Shown: in pieces, positions 24,795-36,011 of the stretch
Layout: each line of letters opens with the position of its first letter
Position numbering within the stretch: position 1 is the stretch's first letter
Origin: Filosporella fistucella
Lineage: Eukaryota > Ascomycota > Leotiomycetes > Helotiales
DNA: 64,000 bases
Assembly (NCBI GenBank): GCA_030077755.1
Contig: JAQJZZ010000001.1
Location: 1,945,117 to 2,009,116, forward strand
Direction: 5' to 3'
The notes under the pieces: model-generated
Told to the model about the DNA's origin: nothing
Seen by the model: the letters and a program-made list of their open reading frames with translations, nothing else
Database searches by the model: none
Position numbers and translations under genes: made by a program

Positions 24795-25729
24795 TAGGGA
24801 GCAAGCTGAATCTCAAGATGCTTACTCCGCAAAATAAGGTAATTTTCAAGCAGTCAATGGATTCCGTCTCTCGTTGCTGAAGTTTGGAGTGGAAACAGAT
24901 CGGCAGCGATAGGATTGGAAAATGGACCGGTCCGAAGAGCACTCAAGCAATGTTTTGCCATCGAACAGGTCGAATGTCTGACCACCCGCATAATCGGGGT
25001 TTGGGGGTGACTGGAGGATGGCGCTACAGTAGTCCAGCGGGCAGAACTCCATTACAGCTTACTCGTTGCAATGTTACAGGGATGCCGCATGGTAGCTAGG
25101 GAGGTACCTGGATGCCTTACAGGCACTGCTAAGCTCTGATCAGGACACTCTCGCACTATATTCCTTCTCCCTGTCCACTAAATTGGCGCCAGAAATCCTG
25201 CAGCGATAAGAAAATGGGGCTTTTTGTGAGCGCCGGGTTGTGGCGAATAAATCCATATAGTGTCCACTCAGCACTATTTTCGCTGCTGCAACTAACTCGT
25301 CTGGAGACAGGTCTCCGAATAGCTTCATTTACTGAGCAAATCGTTCGCCAGAAAACCAAAAAAATTCGTTGATCCTCTTTGGCAATCCACGCCTAACGGT
25401 AAGAAATTGACGTAAAAATCCCCGTTTATTGTAGACATTTCCATAAAATATATTTCACTCGGACAATGCGGACAGTTCAGGGTTGCCCACGTCCAATGAC
25501 AAGGAAAGGATGGCGGAGAGGCACGATTGTATGAGGCTACCCACAGAGCTAAAGAAAACAGTACAGTTGCATGGACGACCAGGGAAACCCTGGTGGATGG
25601 TGTAAGTCTCTTTGTAATAGCAACCTCTGAGAGAAGTAATCAAATACTGCCATCGAACAGCTTCATATCCTCAGCGTCTGACAACTTCGATAACAGTCCA
25701 CCCCAAAAAGAATATTCATCATTATCATC
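24795..25729. other. Divergent intergenic region, P450 no. 3 / AsaB-like gene
   Basis: No gene supported. Open frames at 25140-25328 and 25527-25763 lack features; the last overlaps the AsaB-like start in another frame. Leader of the AsaB-like gene (25690-25729) is CA-rich with ATCATTATCATC just before the ATG. Confidence 0.45.
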
Positions 25730-26689
25730 ATGGAAGCTTCAGCCACCACACAAAATCCTCTGAACTTTCAAGGGGACGTTGAGACAGTTTTCAATTACCA
25801 TAAGGATGTAAGTCCTGAGCAAGAAAGAGCCATCTATGGTACAGCTCAATTCTGGCGGAAACCCTATGAACAACGAAAGAGTATAGTTCATGATATCAGA
25901 GGCAATGAGAAGGACTTCAAACTTGATGTCCATGGCTTTGAATACCACAAGATTCCCTCCTCGCTCGACGACTTTTCAGATCCGGAGAAGATAAAGAGTA
26001 TCTACTACCCGGAGGTAGAGAGGTATCTCAAGGAAATGTAAGTTCCCGCTCTTCAAATATTGAGCACAACTGACCGCAAAAGTACTGGCGCTTCTCGAAT
26101 CATCTTCATCATACACGTCAACAGGACCCACTCTATCAAAGAAGTAGCAGCTAAAATTGCGGATGTTCCAGATGACTCTGAGAAACTTCTCGGTCTGGTT
26201 CCCCCCCTTCAACACGTCCACGTTGATCAGTCGTACGATGGCATAAACAATATGATTGATTACTGCGTTCCAGCAGAAGAAGCAGATGGTCTGAAGAAAG
26301 TCAGGCATTCAATCATCAATGTATGGAGGCCAATACGCACAGTCACGCGCGATCCACTTGCTCTTTCCGATGCTCGATCCGTGCCGGAGGAAGATCTGGT
26401 CCATGTCACAACACATTTGGCAAAGGGAAGGACCAACATGACCTGGGGAGTACTTCCGCCAGATGTCGACGAGAAAACGGGAAGGCAGGAAAAACATAAA
26501 TGGTATTGGTGTAGTCAAATGACGCCCGATGAGGTATTCCTGTTCAAGATACTGGATAGCAAGCTTGATGGGCGAGCGAGAAGAGATCCGCATTCTGCGT
26601 TCCACATTGACGGTACAGAGGGCGAACCAACCAGAGAAAGCATCGAGATGCGATGTATGGTATTCTGGGAAGCTGAACCAAAGGAGTAG
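25730..26689 (+). CDS. AsaB/CmcJ-like oxygenase (hydroxylase/desaturase family)
   Basis: Two exons, 25730-26037 and 26083-26689 (intron phase 2), give 304 residues, the normal length for this fungal family, which includes AsaB, CTB9 and GA4 desaturase. Visible signatures are GDVETVFNYH near the N-terminus, TGASRIIFI at the splice, HVHVDQSYDG (a candidate metal-binding H-x-D), IINVWRPI, MTPDEVFLFKILDS, and RESIEMRCMVFW near the end. Members are thought to be Fe(II)/2-oxoglutarate-type enzymes that hydroxylate or desaturate specialised metabolites; the mechanism is not proven for all. It follows P450 no. 3 divergently and could perform an oxidation or double-bond step in the cluster. Enfumafungin biosynthesis invokes a desaturase (EfuI), but I cannot confirm that it belongs to this family. 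Confidence 0.88.
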
Positions 26690-27110
26690 GCTCTGGCATG
26701 GAGCGAAATAAAATTGGTGCTTTTATACACTCGGGATGGTAGCAATTTCCATTATGCGATTGCGAATGCCCTCATTTGAGATTGCAATCAAAGTACGCCG
26801 GACTGGGCACGAACATAGCGCTGGAGTGGACGGGATTGATGCGGGTCCTAAGTTGCCCGACAGACGGGTAAGCCTAGGCAGGTATCTAGTGAACCATAAT
26901 CTATCTTTATTGATTGGCCAATGCAAAAGTGTCAAGAGTGGGATATCTAATCGCGCTATGAGAACCTCAAAACTCCAATTCGTGATTTGTTATCCCTACA
27001 TTATCTTGAGCCTCATAACCAATCTTTCGCCCCTCCAGTCATCGGTCCAGTCCTGTCCAAACCACGCCGCCTACTGAGGATTGTAACTTTGCCCTATTTT
27101 AACAGTAACT
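26690..27110. other. Intergenic region, promoter of the M20 gene
   Basis: No gene seen; an open frame at 26736-27077 has no domain. The M20 gene reads in the same direction as the AsaB-like gene. Confidence 0.5.
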
Positions 27111-28582
27111 ATGCAGATTCTGATAGAACTTGTTGACGATGACTATATCGATATCTCAACGCGGGAGGAAGAGCTACATAAAAAATTGTCAGCAGTGAAG
27201 AACAGTACGTGTCGTTCGATGATCCTCCTGTATGATACTAAGGAGGTCACAGCCCAGAAAACCAAACCACTTTTCGACACAAAGTATCTAGATTTTGTCT
27301 CGGGCTACATAGACTCTATCAGTGAAATTCTGAGGCCAATTAGTCTGAGAATTCACGATAATCCAGAGTTGAACTATAAGGAATTCATCGCCCATGAGAC
27401 TCTCACGAAATTCCTCGAAACGAGAAAGGGTTGGACCGTGACACCATCAGCCTATGGCATTGAGACTGCTTTCATTGCTGTATTTGACAGTGGGAGAAAA
27501 GGACCAGTCATCAGTTACAATGCTGAGTACGGTGGGTACAACTCCTTCTCCTGCTAATTGGAAATTGACGATGTTAAGATGCCCTGACTGGAATCGGCCA
27601 TGCTTGCGGGCACAATCTTATCGCCATTGCCTCTGTGGCTGCAGCACTAGCTTCTGGAGCAGCAATAGAAAAATTCTCTATGTCCGGGAAAGTGATACTC
27701 TTCGGAACTCCTGCCGAAGAAGGCGGCGGCGGAAAAATCAAGCTGCTTGATGCCGGCGCATATTCTGATCATAAAGTAGACATCAACCTTATTTCCCACC
27801 CAGGGAAGGTGCAAGATTCTGCTCTCGTCAGGACCAATGCGTATTTGAATTTGAAGATTGAGTATTTTGGAAAGGAGGCCCACGCAGCTGCTGCACCATG
27901 GGAGGGAATCAATGCCCTGGATGCAATCATCACAGCATATAACGCTCTCAGCGTTTTGAGACAGCAAAATATGCCAGGCGATATTATTCAGGGCCACATC
28001 ACAGATGGTGGCAGTGCCCCCAATATCATCCATGCATATACGGCTGGAATTTTCGTAGTTCGAGCGCTGAGCAAGAAGCGATTAGCAGTTCTGAAGGAGA
28101 AGGTATTCAAGTGCTTCGAGGCTGGTGCTGAAGCAACAGGCGCAAAGTTGAAGATCACGACGATGATGGGATACGACGACAACGTCCCAAACAAAGCGAT
28201 GGGGCGTGTTTGTCGAGGCGCGATGAACGCTCTGGGATCTAATATTGCGGAGGAGGAGATTGACTTGATCCGAGGTGCGACTCAAGCAAGTACTGACCAA
28301 GGAAATATCAGTTATGCCATGCCAAGTCTGAGTTTGGGATTCATGATTGAAAGTGAAGATGGGCCTCACAGTCCCGGCTTTACGGCTGCAGCGAGGACAC
28401 GGCAGGCTCACGTTGCAGCATTGAGAGCAGGAAAAGGGCTGGCAGTAACTGGATTAGAGGTGTTGACTGATAACCAGCTGTTGAAAGCCGCGAAGAAGGA
28501 ATTCGAAGAGATGTTGAAAGAGCAAAACTTTCAAGAGCCAGTTGCTATGTATTGTAAACGCAAGTATGGGCTGCCCAGATAA
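27111..28582 (+). CDS. M20 family amidohydrolase/peptidase (M20D2-like)
   Basis: Exons 27111-27204, 27253-27531 and 27579-28582. The first intron (27205-27252) is 48 bp, so it keeps frame whether spliced or not; a GTACGT donor, a GATACTAAG branch site and a CACAG acceptor argue that it is spliced (458 residues) rather than retained (474). The second intron is certain because it rebuilds NAEYDALTGIGHACGHNL. Metal-ligand motifs are GHACGHN and GTPAEEGGGGK; the dimerisation domain and the C-terminal TDQGNISYAMPSLSLGF and HSPGF follow. Family members hydrolyse amide bonds of small N-acyl or dipeptide-like substrates in a di-zinc site. No amide is expected in an enfumafungin-type glycoside, so this may be a neighbour rather than a pathway enzyme. 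The N-terminal ~45 residues are atypical. Confidence 0.85.
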
Positions 28583-29684
28583 AGCAGACGGTTGTCTTGC
28601 CAATATAAACGCATTAGGGCAATGGGAAACAGTTGATCGACGGATCTGTAAAATCAAATGTAAATGGTTCAATGAACTTATGCAACTGAAGTCTTGATAA
28701 GCAATGAGTTTTGCAGAAATGGCAGTAGGCTCAATTTTTAGCCTCGCGAGTTAGACCACAATATTGTCCAAAGGGAGTGTCCTGTCGAGGAGAGCATTTT
28801 ATGAGTAGAAAGGTAGCAATAACAGAGGCAAAGAAGTATATAAACGAAAGACAGAAATGACGCTAAGACGAAATGTTTATCTCGTTTCTAAGCTACGGAG
28901 GCTGCAGATTCCTAACATGCTCCTAATGTAATTATGGTGCTTGACGTGCATTGGGATCTGAGTTTAGAGGGGCACGTTGGTGAACAACGAGTGAGAAACA
29001 CCGTGAGACAAACAGAGTTTCAGGTGAGGAAACGTTTTGACAGAGTGCCAGTGCTTCAACGGCTTGTTGATCCGATTTTATTAAGCTTTGCGGGCGCTAA
29101 ATATCAAGGATCGACATGATCGAGCTTGCCTTCCCTTCCTTCAAATAAGTCCTATATCTCGTTATTTTCCTATCATATGATAAACAGACTTTCAAGATTC
29201 CAACAACATTCATTAATATATGGTCCAGAAATTTCCTTTGTGAAGGTTGCGACGAAATCCAGCACACCATCCTAAACAGCCTATATATAGATTATGCAGG
29301 TCAGCCCAGAATTGCTCTCTTCCTCACTGCTTCCGGGCAAGCGTTTCGCAGAAAACCCATCCCTTTCCCTTCCCCTGAACAATCTGCACAACTCAGCCGC
29401 ACTGAATCTGCGAACCGTCTGGTCTTTTGGGTGTCGCATGTTCGCCGCAGCCTCTTGAATGGCTTGCTAGCTCACCAGCCTGACCCCAAATAATGCTGGC
29501 AGGACGGCTGTTTGGGGTCAGTCCCAGGGCCATGATCTCCATGTAAGCAAAGCCGTCTTTCGTCGCATCTTCCTCACTTCGCACACTTTTTCTTGTGCAA
29601 GCTACACCATCTCTTTCGACCCGGAAGCACATTTTTATCCCGACCTGGTGCTTTGTGCACCTCCTCCTTCATGAACATCGCGAA
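28583..29684. other. Intergenic region, no gene seen
   Basis: 1.1 kb without supported gene. Short frames at 28934-29119 and 29393-29632 look random. The part after 29280 is the pyrimidine-rich leader of the next gene. Confidence 0.5.
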
Positions 29685-31761
29685 ATGGCGACACCCAGGG
29701 CTCCAGCCTATGGTCCCCTAGGCTATTCGAACTTGGATGAAGAAGCAACGGCATATCGAAGTCCTGCTCCATTTTCTCAGCCATTCCCCCACTACGCCCC
29801 AGATGATGCAGATATTTCTGCCGCGTATGAATTGCACGATCGGAGACCAGATACACTGAAGCATAAACAAAGCGAAAACACCGTCTACTCTGGGACCCTA
29901 TTTCCAAGTCCAAACAATAAGTCATCACGTATGTACTTCCTCGAGCCATTCACCTTGTATCTATCGCCTTGTATTCCATTAACTAATGACCACAGAATCT
30001 GACGAGGACCCATTTCTCCGCGATCACTTCCATTCTGCGAATACCTTCCATACTGCCAATGCCTTCGTTCCATACAAAGACAACACAGCTAGACAATTGA
30101 GGCACATCCTCATTGCGAGCTCTGCGCGATGGCTGATTACTGCTACCCTATGTGGTGCATATATTCTTGCTACTCGAATTTGGCAAAACAAAGGGGCGCA
30201 AAGTGAGGGGCAGAAGAAGACATACAATACGATCACAACTGGAATAAGTATTGCCCTGGGTTTAAACATCGCTAGTGCATTCAAAGATATGGCTCTGAAC
30301 ATGCGATGGCCAATTCTTGCAGGGCGTACGAGAAACCTGGTAGAGGCATGTATAACTTATATCAACCAACATGACTATTGCTGACTTGATTAGCTGGATC
30401 TCATTCTTAACGCCGATAGTTTGACGAAACTTGCGAAATTGGCGTTCATTGCCCCAAGACCAATGGTAATATTTGCGTGTGTGTTTTGGCTACTTGCCAA
30501 CATCGTATGTGTTTTGAAGCTTTGCAAGCGGAAACCTTGTACTGACAAGAGCAGCTCGCTCAAGCTGGAATAGCCATGCTCTCCCTCACATATAGCTTCG
30601 ACACAGATAGAACTACGGTCCAGATGGCAAGGGGGAACGTCTCAATTCCAAATATGTCACACTTCTTTCCCCAAGCGGGCGCGCCAAATTCGAACCCTTC
30701 AATTCAAGATGAAGAATATGCAGCACACATGTAAGCAATTCCTATGCTGTCAATCTCCCAGTGACTAACCTGGCAGGTATGGCGAGTACGGATATCAGTT
30801 CTCAGTCAACGAATCTATCTACATGCCCAAATCCGGCGCTATATATCAACCCCGTGGTGCCATGATATGGTCGGACGTGGCAAACAAGAAGATGAGCTTT
30901 GTCTTCTCTGACTCCCCGAAAGGCGAGAAGCTGGGAGAATTTTCAGTATATACAAGCCGAACCATTGATATCAAGTATAGCTGCGACTCTCACAAAGTTA
31001 CTGCGAATGGCACAGGAACGTCTGATTTCCTAGTAGTAGAGGATATTGGCCAGGTCATACTGCCTCAGACAGTGCCACGGTCGCTCACATATTTTACGAA
31101 TGCTAGCCACACATGCGATGGAAGCCAGCGATGCTCCGTAGTGCAGGCATTTGAGTCCTCGGATACTGATCCGTGGTACTATCGATGCAATATAACGCTT
31201 GGCCGCACTGAAAGCGATCCATACAATATATCTTTCGTATCAGATTATATGGCTCGAATTGCCACAGCTTCTATTGCACAGGTTGGATACACAGACTACA
31301 GAGGTGTTGCCTCCCAAATATATCCACAAGATTGCCCATGGGGCATACCACTCCGTGGAAACACGACTGCAATGGGCAAAACTATGGCAACTTTCGGACT
31401 TGGCTCTATAGCAGGGGCTACCATATACAATCCTTATGTTTCGTATTTTGGAGATGCCCCTCAAGCTGGAGTGTATCTTCACGTCGGCCACCCAAAGTTC
31501 TTCTATCTCATCATCTGCCTGATAGCTGGATGCCATCTGACGTTCATCATCGTGGTGGCTATCCTCACAAATCGTGTTGTGGTTGGGCCTGACGGACACC
31601 TTTCAATGAGCTTATTGATGAGGCCTATCGCAGACGCTTTGCATGGAATCAGCAATGGTAAAGAGAACAAACCTTTCAGGGATGCGAAGAGGAACACTCT
31701 AATCATCTATGAGAAAGACCCTATGAGAGGGAAGTGGAGTTTGAATATGGTCAAACGCTGA
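29685..31761 (+). CDS. Fungal multi-pass membrane glycoprotein of unknown function
   Basis: Five exons, 29685-29928, 29996-30339, 30394-30504, 30555-30730 and 30777-31761, give 619 residues. The end of exon 2 (GTAGAG donor after RTRNL) is the least certain join; it is the only one found that gives RNLLDLILNADSLTKLA in phase. The first ~110 residues are polar and probably cytosolic. Hydrophobic segments follow: ARWLITATLCGAYILATRI, TITTGISIALGLNIASAF, MVIFACVFWLLANI, AGIAMLSLTYSF, and near the end FFYLIICLIAGCHLTFIIVV. Between the last two lies a ~300-residue loop with many N-x-S/T sites and cysteines, which suggests an exposed, glycosylated, disulphide-bonded domain. I do not recognise a named family; such proteins recur in ascomycete genomes as hypothetical. 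Confidence 0.75.
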
Positions 31762-32714
31762 AAGAAGATTCACTGCACATATTGATGAAACTGCCCCGCT
31801 GCCCTCAGTTCGGTCAGCTGCTTTACAAACCTTTGGGTACCAACGATGTATGGTGGAATATCCAGTGATCCATGCCTTGCAATTGACTTAGCCTCACGAT
31901 TGTAATTGGTTTAGCTTGGTCTACTGTTCTGGGGATGACATTGGTGCATTCGGAGATTTGGAAACCGCTCAGTTGGGGGTTTTCTGAAGCTTGGCAATCA
32001 TTACTGTCCTAACAACCCAACAGTGACATGAATAAACCAGCTAGAGTACTTTAGATAAGGTTAAACTGAGGATGGGAAGCCCATGGAAACCTCTGGCCAA
32101 GTTCTAGGGAGAAATCCTGCACCGTTCTGGATCCATACAGACCGCGGCCATGATGTTGGGCTAATTTTGAATTTCTCTCTCCCTCTTTCGGCGAGCTTGT
32201 AACATATCAAAGGGTTTGGGAATTTTTGGAATTTTTGTGGTTTGGGGTTACGGCAATGATACCCTTCAGCTATTTGTCAAATTCTTGTATACTTTCTGTT
32301 ACATTACACTCACAATGTCTACTATCGTGATCTTAACGTGCACAACGCGACCAATCTAGAATCTAAACCCTCGCTTTCTGCATGGACTCAAAAATTCCTT
32401 GTTTGACCTTCTGCTACTCTGGAATGATAGTCAGTCTTTCCATAGTATATCTATCTGGTTTGTGCGACCAGAGCAGCAAAACTACGTTGGGAACAATCGT
32501 CCATGCTATACAGCACGAAATTTCCCATGTAAAATCAAGTATGGTAGAACTAACGGACAAAGGTTTCAAAGTCAATGGTGTGGTCGCTGTTCCATGCCGT
32601 GGAGACTCTCGTAGAAGATAATATGACTCTGGCTGTAGTTCGAACAGCCATGAGTTGAATAAACGATCTCCTCCGGTATGTAGTGCTCTGTACAAACAGT
32701 GAAACTTGGAATTT
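31762..32714. other. Convergent intergenic region
   Basis: No gene supported. Overlapping frames at 32382-32621 and 32414-32827 lie on opposite strands and match no family; the second overlaps the PQ-loop gene end in another frame. Confidence 0.5.
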
Positions 32715-33870
32715 TTAATCTCGACTGGCAAAACCTCCAAGATCATGTAGCTGCCTCGACCTGATTGAAACCCTCGAACTAACAGCAGAACTAGGCGTGT
32801 GAAAAACGGATGTTGACGAAGGCACATTATGTAGTGTTAATCCATCCTGTCTTGTCCCAATATCGCCTTGCGGCAGTTCACCAGTGTGATGGTCTGTTCG
32901 CTGCCTTCTGCTTTCCAGCTTTTGCCGAATCCAAGGGGCAAGATTGAAATATCCTCCACACGCAAATACCCCACACCAGAGGACAAACTCTGTGGCATAG
33001 ATGATCATCCCGAGGATATCAAGTTTTGGTTGGAAGACTACACAATATCAATTTGGTATTCGGCGTCACATTGGGGCAACTCACAGACTGACACCAACGA
33101 AAACACATCACCGGCAGCATCAATGCCAACGAAGATGAATGAAATCCCCCGCACTGTGCGGTGAACATATATATCCCAATAGTGTCGCAAAACACCAGCA
33201 GACAGAAGAACCGTAGAAAGAACACCCATAAAAATTACAGCCCAATTCTGGTCGCGGGCGATAGCAGTCTGCAACACGTCAGATTTGGGCGTGCCCTCGG
33301 AACAAGATACCCACCTCTAACGCGTAGACAAACCCAGTTTCGATTCCTCCAAATATAGCACCTATTATCCCAACCACCGTACAGCATTTAAACACACCCC
33401 ATTTCTGAAATATCAACACCTGAAAAGCGATTTTAAAATCCTGAACCACAACTCACGTCATCATAATAATAGCATTGTATCCAAGTAATTAAACTCAGCA
33501 CGGTCAGGATCTGTGGCTGAATCTGCAGTGCTAAGTTGAATTTTCCGGCGATGTTGTATGCTCCTAACGGCACTCCTGCACATGCCCAGAGCAACATCAT
33601 CGAGCGCTGTAGGCCGATTGTGTTGTGGCGTCGGTAGTTGATAATTATTTGGGGAATCAACTGCAAATATGGTCAGGACCATTGGCTGGGGGGCGAACCA
33701 CTTTGAGGAGTGGCATGTGAATGGGTAGGAAATACTTGTATTGACCAGCAAATGGCTCCTATTGTGCCCAAGACGTTGGCAGCGATTGGAACATCCATTG
33801 TGTTGGTCCTGCTCAAAACAAAAAGTGCGAATGCTATGAGTTCAATGTAACAGGCCAAGCCTTGTATCAT
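32715..33870 (-). CDS. PQ-loop repeat membrane protein
   Basis: Five exons, complement(join(32715..33037, 33085..33268, 33315..33404, 33457..33660, 33736..33870)), give 311 residues. The ATG at 33870 starts MIQGLACYIELIAF; the frame upstream has only a TTG. The first PQ-loop is CWSIQLIPQIIINYRR, with Pro48-Gln49. A weaker second one follows the fourth intron as VSVFFQPKLDILGM, with HRTVRGISFIFVGIDAAGD just before. About seven helices are expected, as in cystinosin/Stm1-type transporters and SWEET-like folds. The C-terminal ~70 residues are polar and serine-rich. Family members export basic amino acids or cystine from vacuoles or act as scaffolds; the substrate here is unknown. All splice phases agree. 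Confidence 0.85.
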
Positions 33871-34039
33871 TGGCAACGATGGATGGCGATGAAAATTCCT
33901 GTCTCATCGCAACTCACGTGATCACAGGAAGGGTTCAGAGGTATACTTGTTGCAGAGCCATATTTGCTTTTACATGGTAAGAAACACTTCAAATTGGAAG
34001 AAATTAATGGCACATTGTGGTCAGTAGTATTACCCGGCA

Positions 34040-35779
34040 CTATTGTGTCATAAGCTGGAGGGTCCGAATATCCATATACAAATCGACACCCTTTTCAAAA
34101 TCCAAGTGCTTGCCCCCACTATCCCCAGGAGTGTAAAACATTGAGTTTCCTATATATCGTTTGTTTGCAACCACTGCTCGGCCAACAATCCTGGCATGGT
34201 ATTTCCCTTCCTGGCGAACTACAGCTACTGAATCAGAGTTCCAGAAATGGAATAATCTGTCCCCAATTTTGGCGCTGGCTGGCATCAACCCAATGTTACC
34301 TTCATGGGTTGCAAACAGGTAATGTTGAGATAGGTCAACACTGGCATCATCTGGTGAAAGTGGTCCAAAATTGAACATAGGAATTAGCTCCCAGGCACTC
34401 CTGCTTTCTGTTATAGCGATGCCCATCAATTGGTGTAATTGCTTTGTCCCTTTCCAGGCAAATTTTGGTTCGATGGGCTGAATGCTATCTAGCACTGACT
34501 CTTTCAGTTCGAGCAAGACACGCATAAAACCTTCGTTTTTCAATCGCAGTTTCTCCATATCAGCGTAGCACTTTAACAAGGCAACCTTCCACCGACGTGT
34601 AGCATCGGGGAGAGCAATGAAGTCATTGTAAGAACATCCGACAATGGAGATATTTCCTCCATGTATCCCGAGAACTCGATATGCATTGGTTCGCGTTTTC
34701 AATGCGTTGGATCTCGTCTTGATAGAGTCGAATACTGATAACGGATTCTTTCCGTCAGGGTAATGCTGGAAAACATCTTTCTGTATGGTACGTGGACCAC
34801 CAAATAGATTCTGGACTAATTGACTGAAGTGTACAATGGTTCTGGCATTGGACATTGATGCTGAATTAGACGAACGATACTGAAATCGAATCACATCCTC
34901 GTATATCTCCAGCAGAGATTTAGAATAATCGACCGGAAATGACCCATCCTGGCAGTCGTGAGCAACACCAATAAATCCATAAACCTTGTCTCGAGGCTCT
35001 TCGCACTGGGAATGCTTGCACACTTCCATGAGATTTGCGAGAAGAAAACTGTCACCGTGGCGCCCTTCACGCTGATCAGCAAGAGTCAGAGCAAGATTAT
35101 GCATCTGCTGGCGGCGAATCCGACCGAAAAACCTATCCCAGAGCTCCGTTCTTGATGTCCAGACATCCGATCCACGAGAAGGTCCTTCATCTCTTATCAA
35201 ACCCCAGTTAAGCTGAAGGCTTGTTGCAGCACCAATCTCCTGCACAATCCACACCCGGCCCCAATATGGCTTACAACATAAGGTGTGTGTGTTCAATGAT
35301 TCCGGCTCGTCATTCTCTCCTGAGGCATACACGGATTGGGTGATAATGCCTAGCCACACCTGAACCTGTGTAGCTCGAGAGTATATATATGCCATCAAAA
35401 CCACTTGCTTATTTCTCTCCTCCAAATCATCCTGATTTATGCAGATGGCGTCAATCCAGAGGACTCTTTCTATGGCCGGGTCTCGAAGATGCAGCAGCGC
35501 CAACCATAGATTTTCCCTAACTTCGGAACGGAAGCCGTTGAGCTCGATTTCCTTCCGCAACTTTGGGTCTGGGCTGCCCCATGTGTATGATAATGCTTCG
35601 TATCGAGGTCTTTCGGCGAATGTTCTATTCACGAGATTGATTCGCACTGTCGCGGTCCGAGGACCTGGCAGGAGGGTCGCAAGTCGGAGGGAGGGTTTGC
35701 CCGACAGCTTGAGTGGCTCGTATCGAAATATTAGGTCTTCTTGTGCTGTCACAGCAGGCGTGGGGGACTCAGTGCCCAT
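34040..35779 (-). CDS. HET (heterokaryon incompatibility) domain protein
   Basis: Intronless, 579 residues. The HET domain lies near residues 55-220 with its three hallmark blocks: YEALSYTWG (60-68), VLWIDAICINQDDLEERNKQV (about 106-126) and RVWIVQEIGAA. The middle contains the usual CEEPRDKVYGFIGVAHD block that follows the domain, then a divergent C-terminal part ending in a short region (GDSGGKHLDFEKGVDLYM) seen in many HET proteins. HET proteins trigger cell death on recognition of non-self or pathogen-like cues, but most members, this one included, have no known partner. No NACHT/NB-ARC or repeat domain is fused. The promoter carries a 21 bp tandem duplication. Confidence 0.93.
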   Translation of the reverse strand: MGTESPTPAVTAQEDLIFRYEPLKLSGKPSLRLATLLPGPRTATVRINLVNRTFAERPRYEALSYTWGSPDPKLRKEIELNGFRSEVRENLWLALLHLRDPAIERVLWIDAICINQDDLEERNKQVVLMAYIYSRATQVQVWLGIITQSVYASGENDEPESLNTHTLCCKPYWGRVWIVQEIGAATSLQLNWGLIRDEGPSRGSDVWTSRTELWDRFFGRIRRQQMHNLALTLADQREGRHGDSFLLANLMEVCKHSQCEEPRDKVYGFIGVAHDCQDGSFPVDYSKSLLEIYEDVIRFQYRSSNSASMSNARTIVHFSQLVQNLFGGPRTIQKDVFQHYPDGKNPLSVFDSIKTRSNALKTRTNAYRVLGIHGGNISIVGCSYNDFIALPDATRRWKVALLKCYADMEKLRLKNEGFMRVLLELKESVLDSIQPIEPKFAWKGTKQLHQLMGIAITESRSAWELIPMFNFGPLSPDDASVDLSQHYLFATHEGNIGLMPASAKIGDRLFHFWNSDSVAVVRQEGKYHARIVGRAVVANKRYIGNSMFYTPGDSGGKHLDFEKGVDLYMDIRTLQLMTQ

Positions 35780-35829
35780 CCTTCACCTCTTCATGCTCTA
35801 GTGTGCGCAAGAGAGATAGTTGAAAGCTG

Positions 35830-35871
35830 TGAAATGTTCAAAAAACGCGATGAAATGTTCAAAAAACGCGA
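35830..35871. repeat. 21 bp tandem duplication, two perfect copies
   Basis: Unit TGAAATGTTCAAAAAACGCGA occurs twice head-to-tail at 35830-35850 and 35851-35871, about 50-90 bp upstream of the HET start codon. Each unit contains ACGCGA, close to the cell-cycle MCB box ACGCGT. It may be a promoter element or simple slippage. Confidence 0.85.
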
Positions 35872-36011
35872 GGAAATGCCAGCGGGTTATGAGATGTTGT
35901 GATTGGCTGATTTGCTCACCATATAGTTACAAGGCAGATTTACATACTGATATCCGCAATTTCTCTCCAAGAGACCGGAGCTTCATAAAACCAGTAGAAC
36001 TTCCTCTGCTG

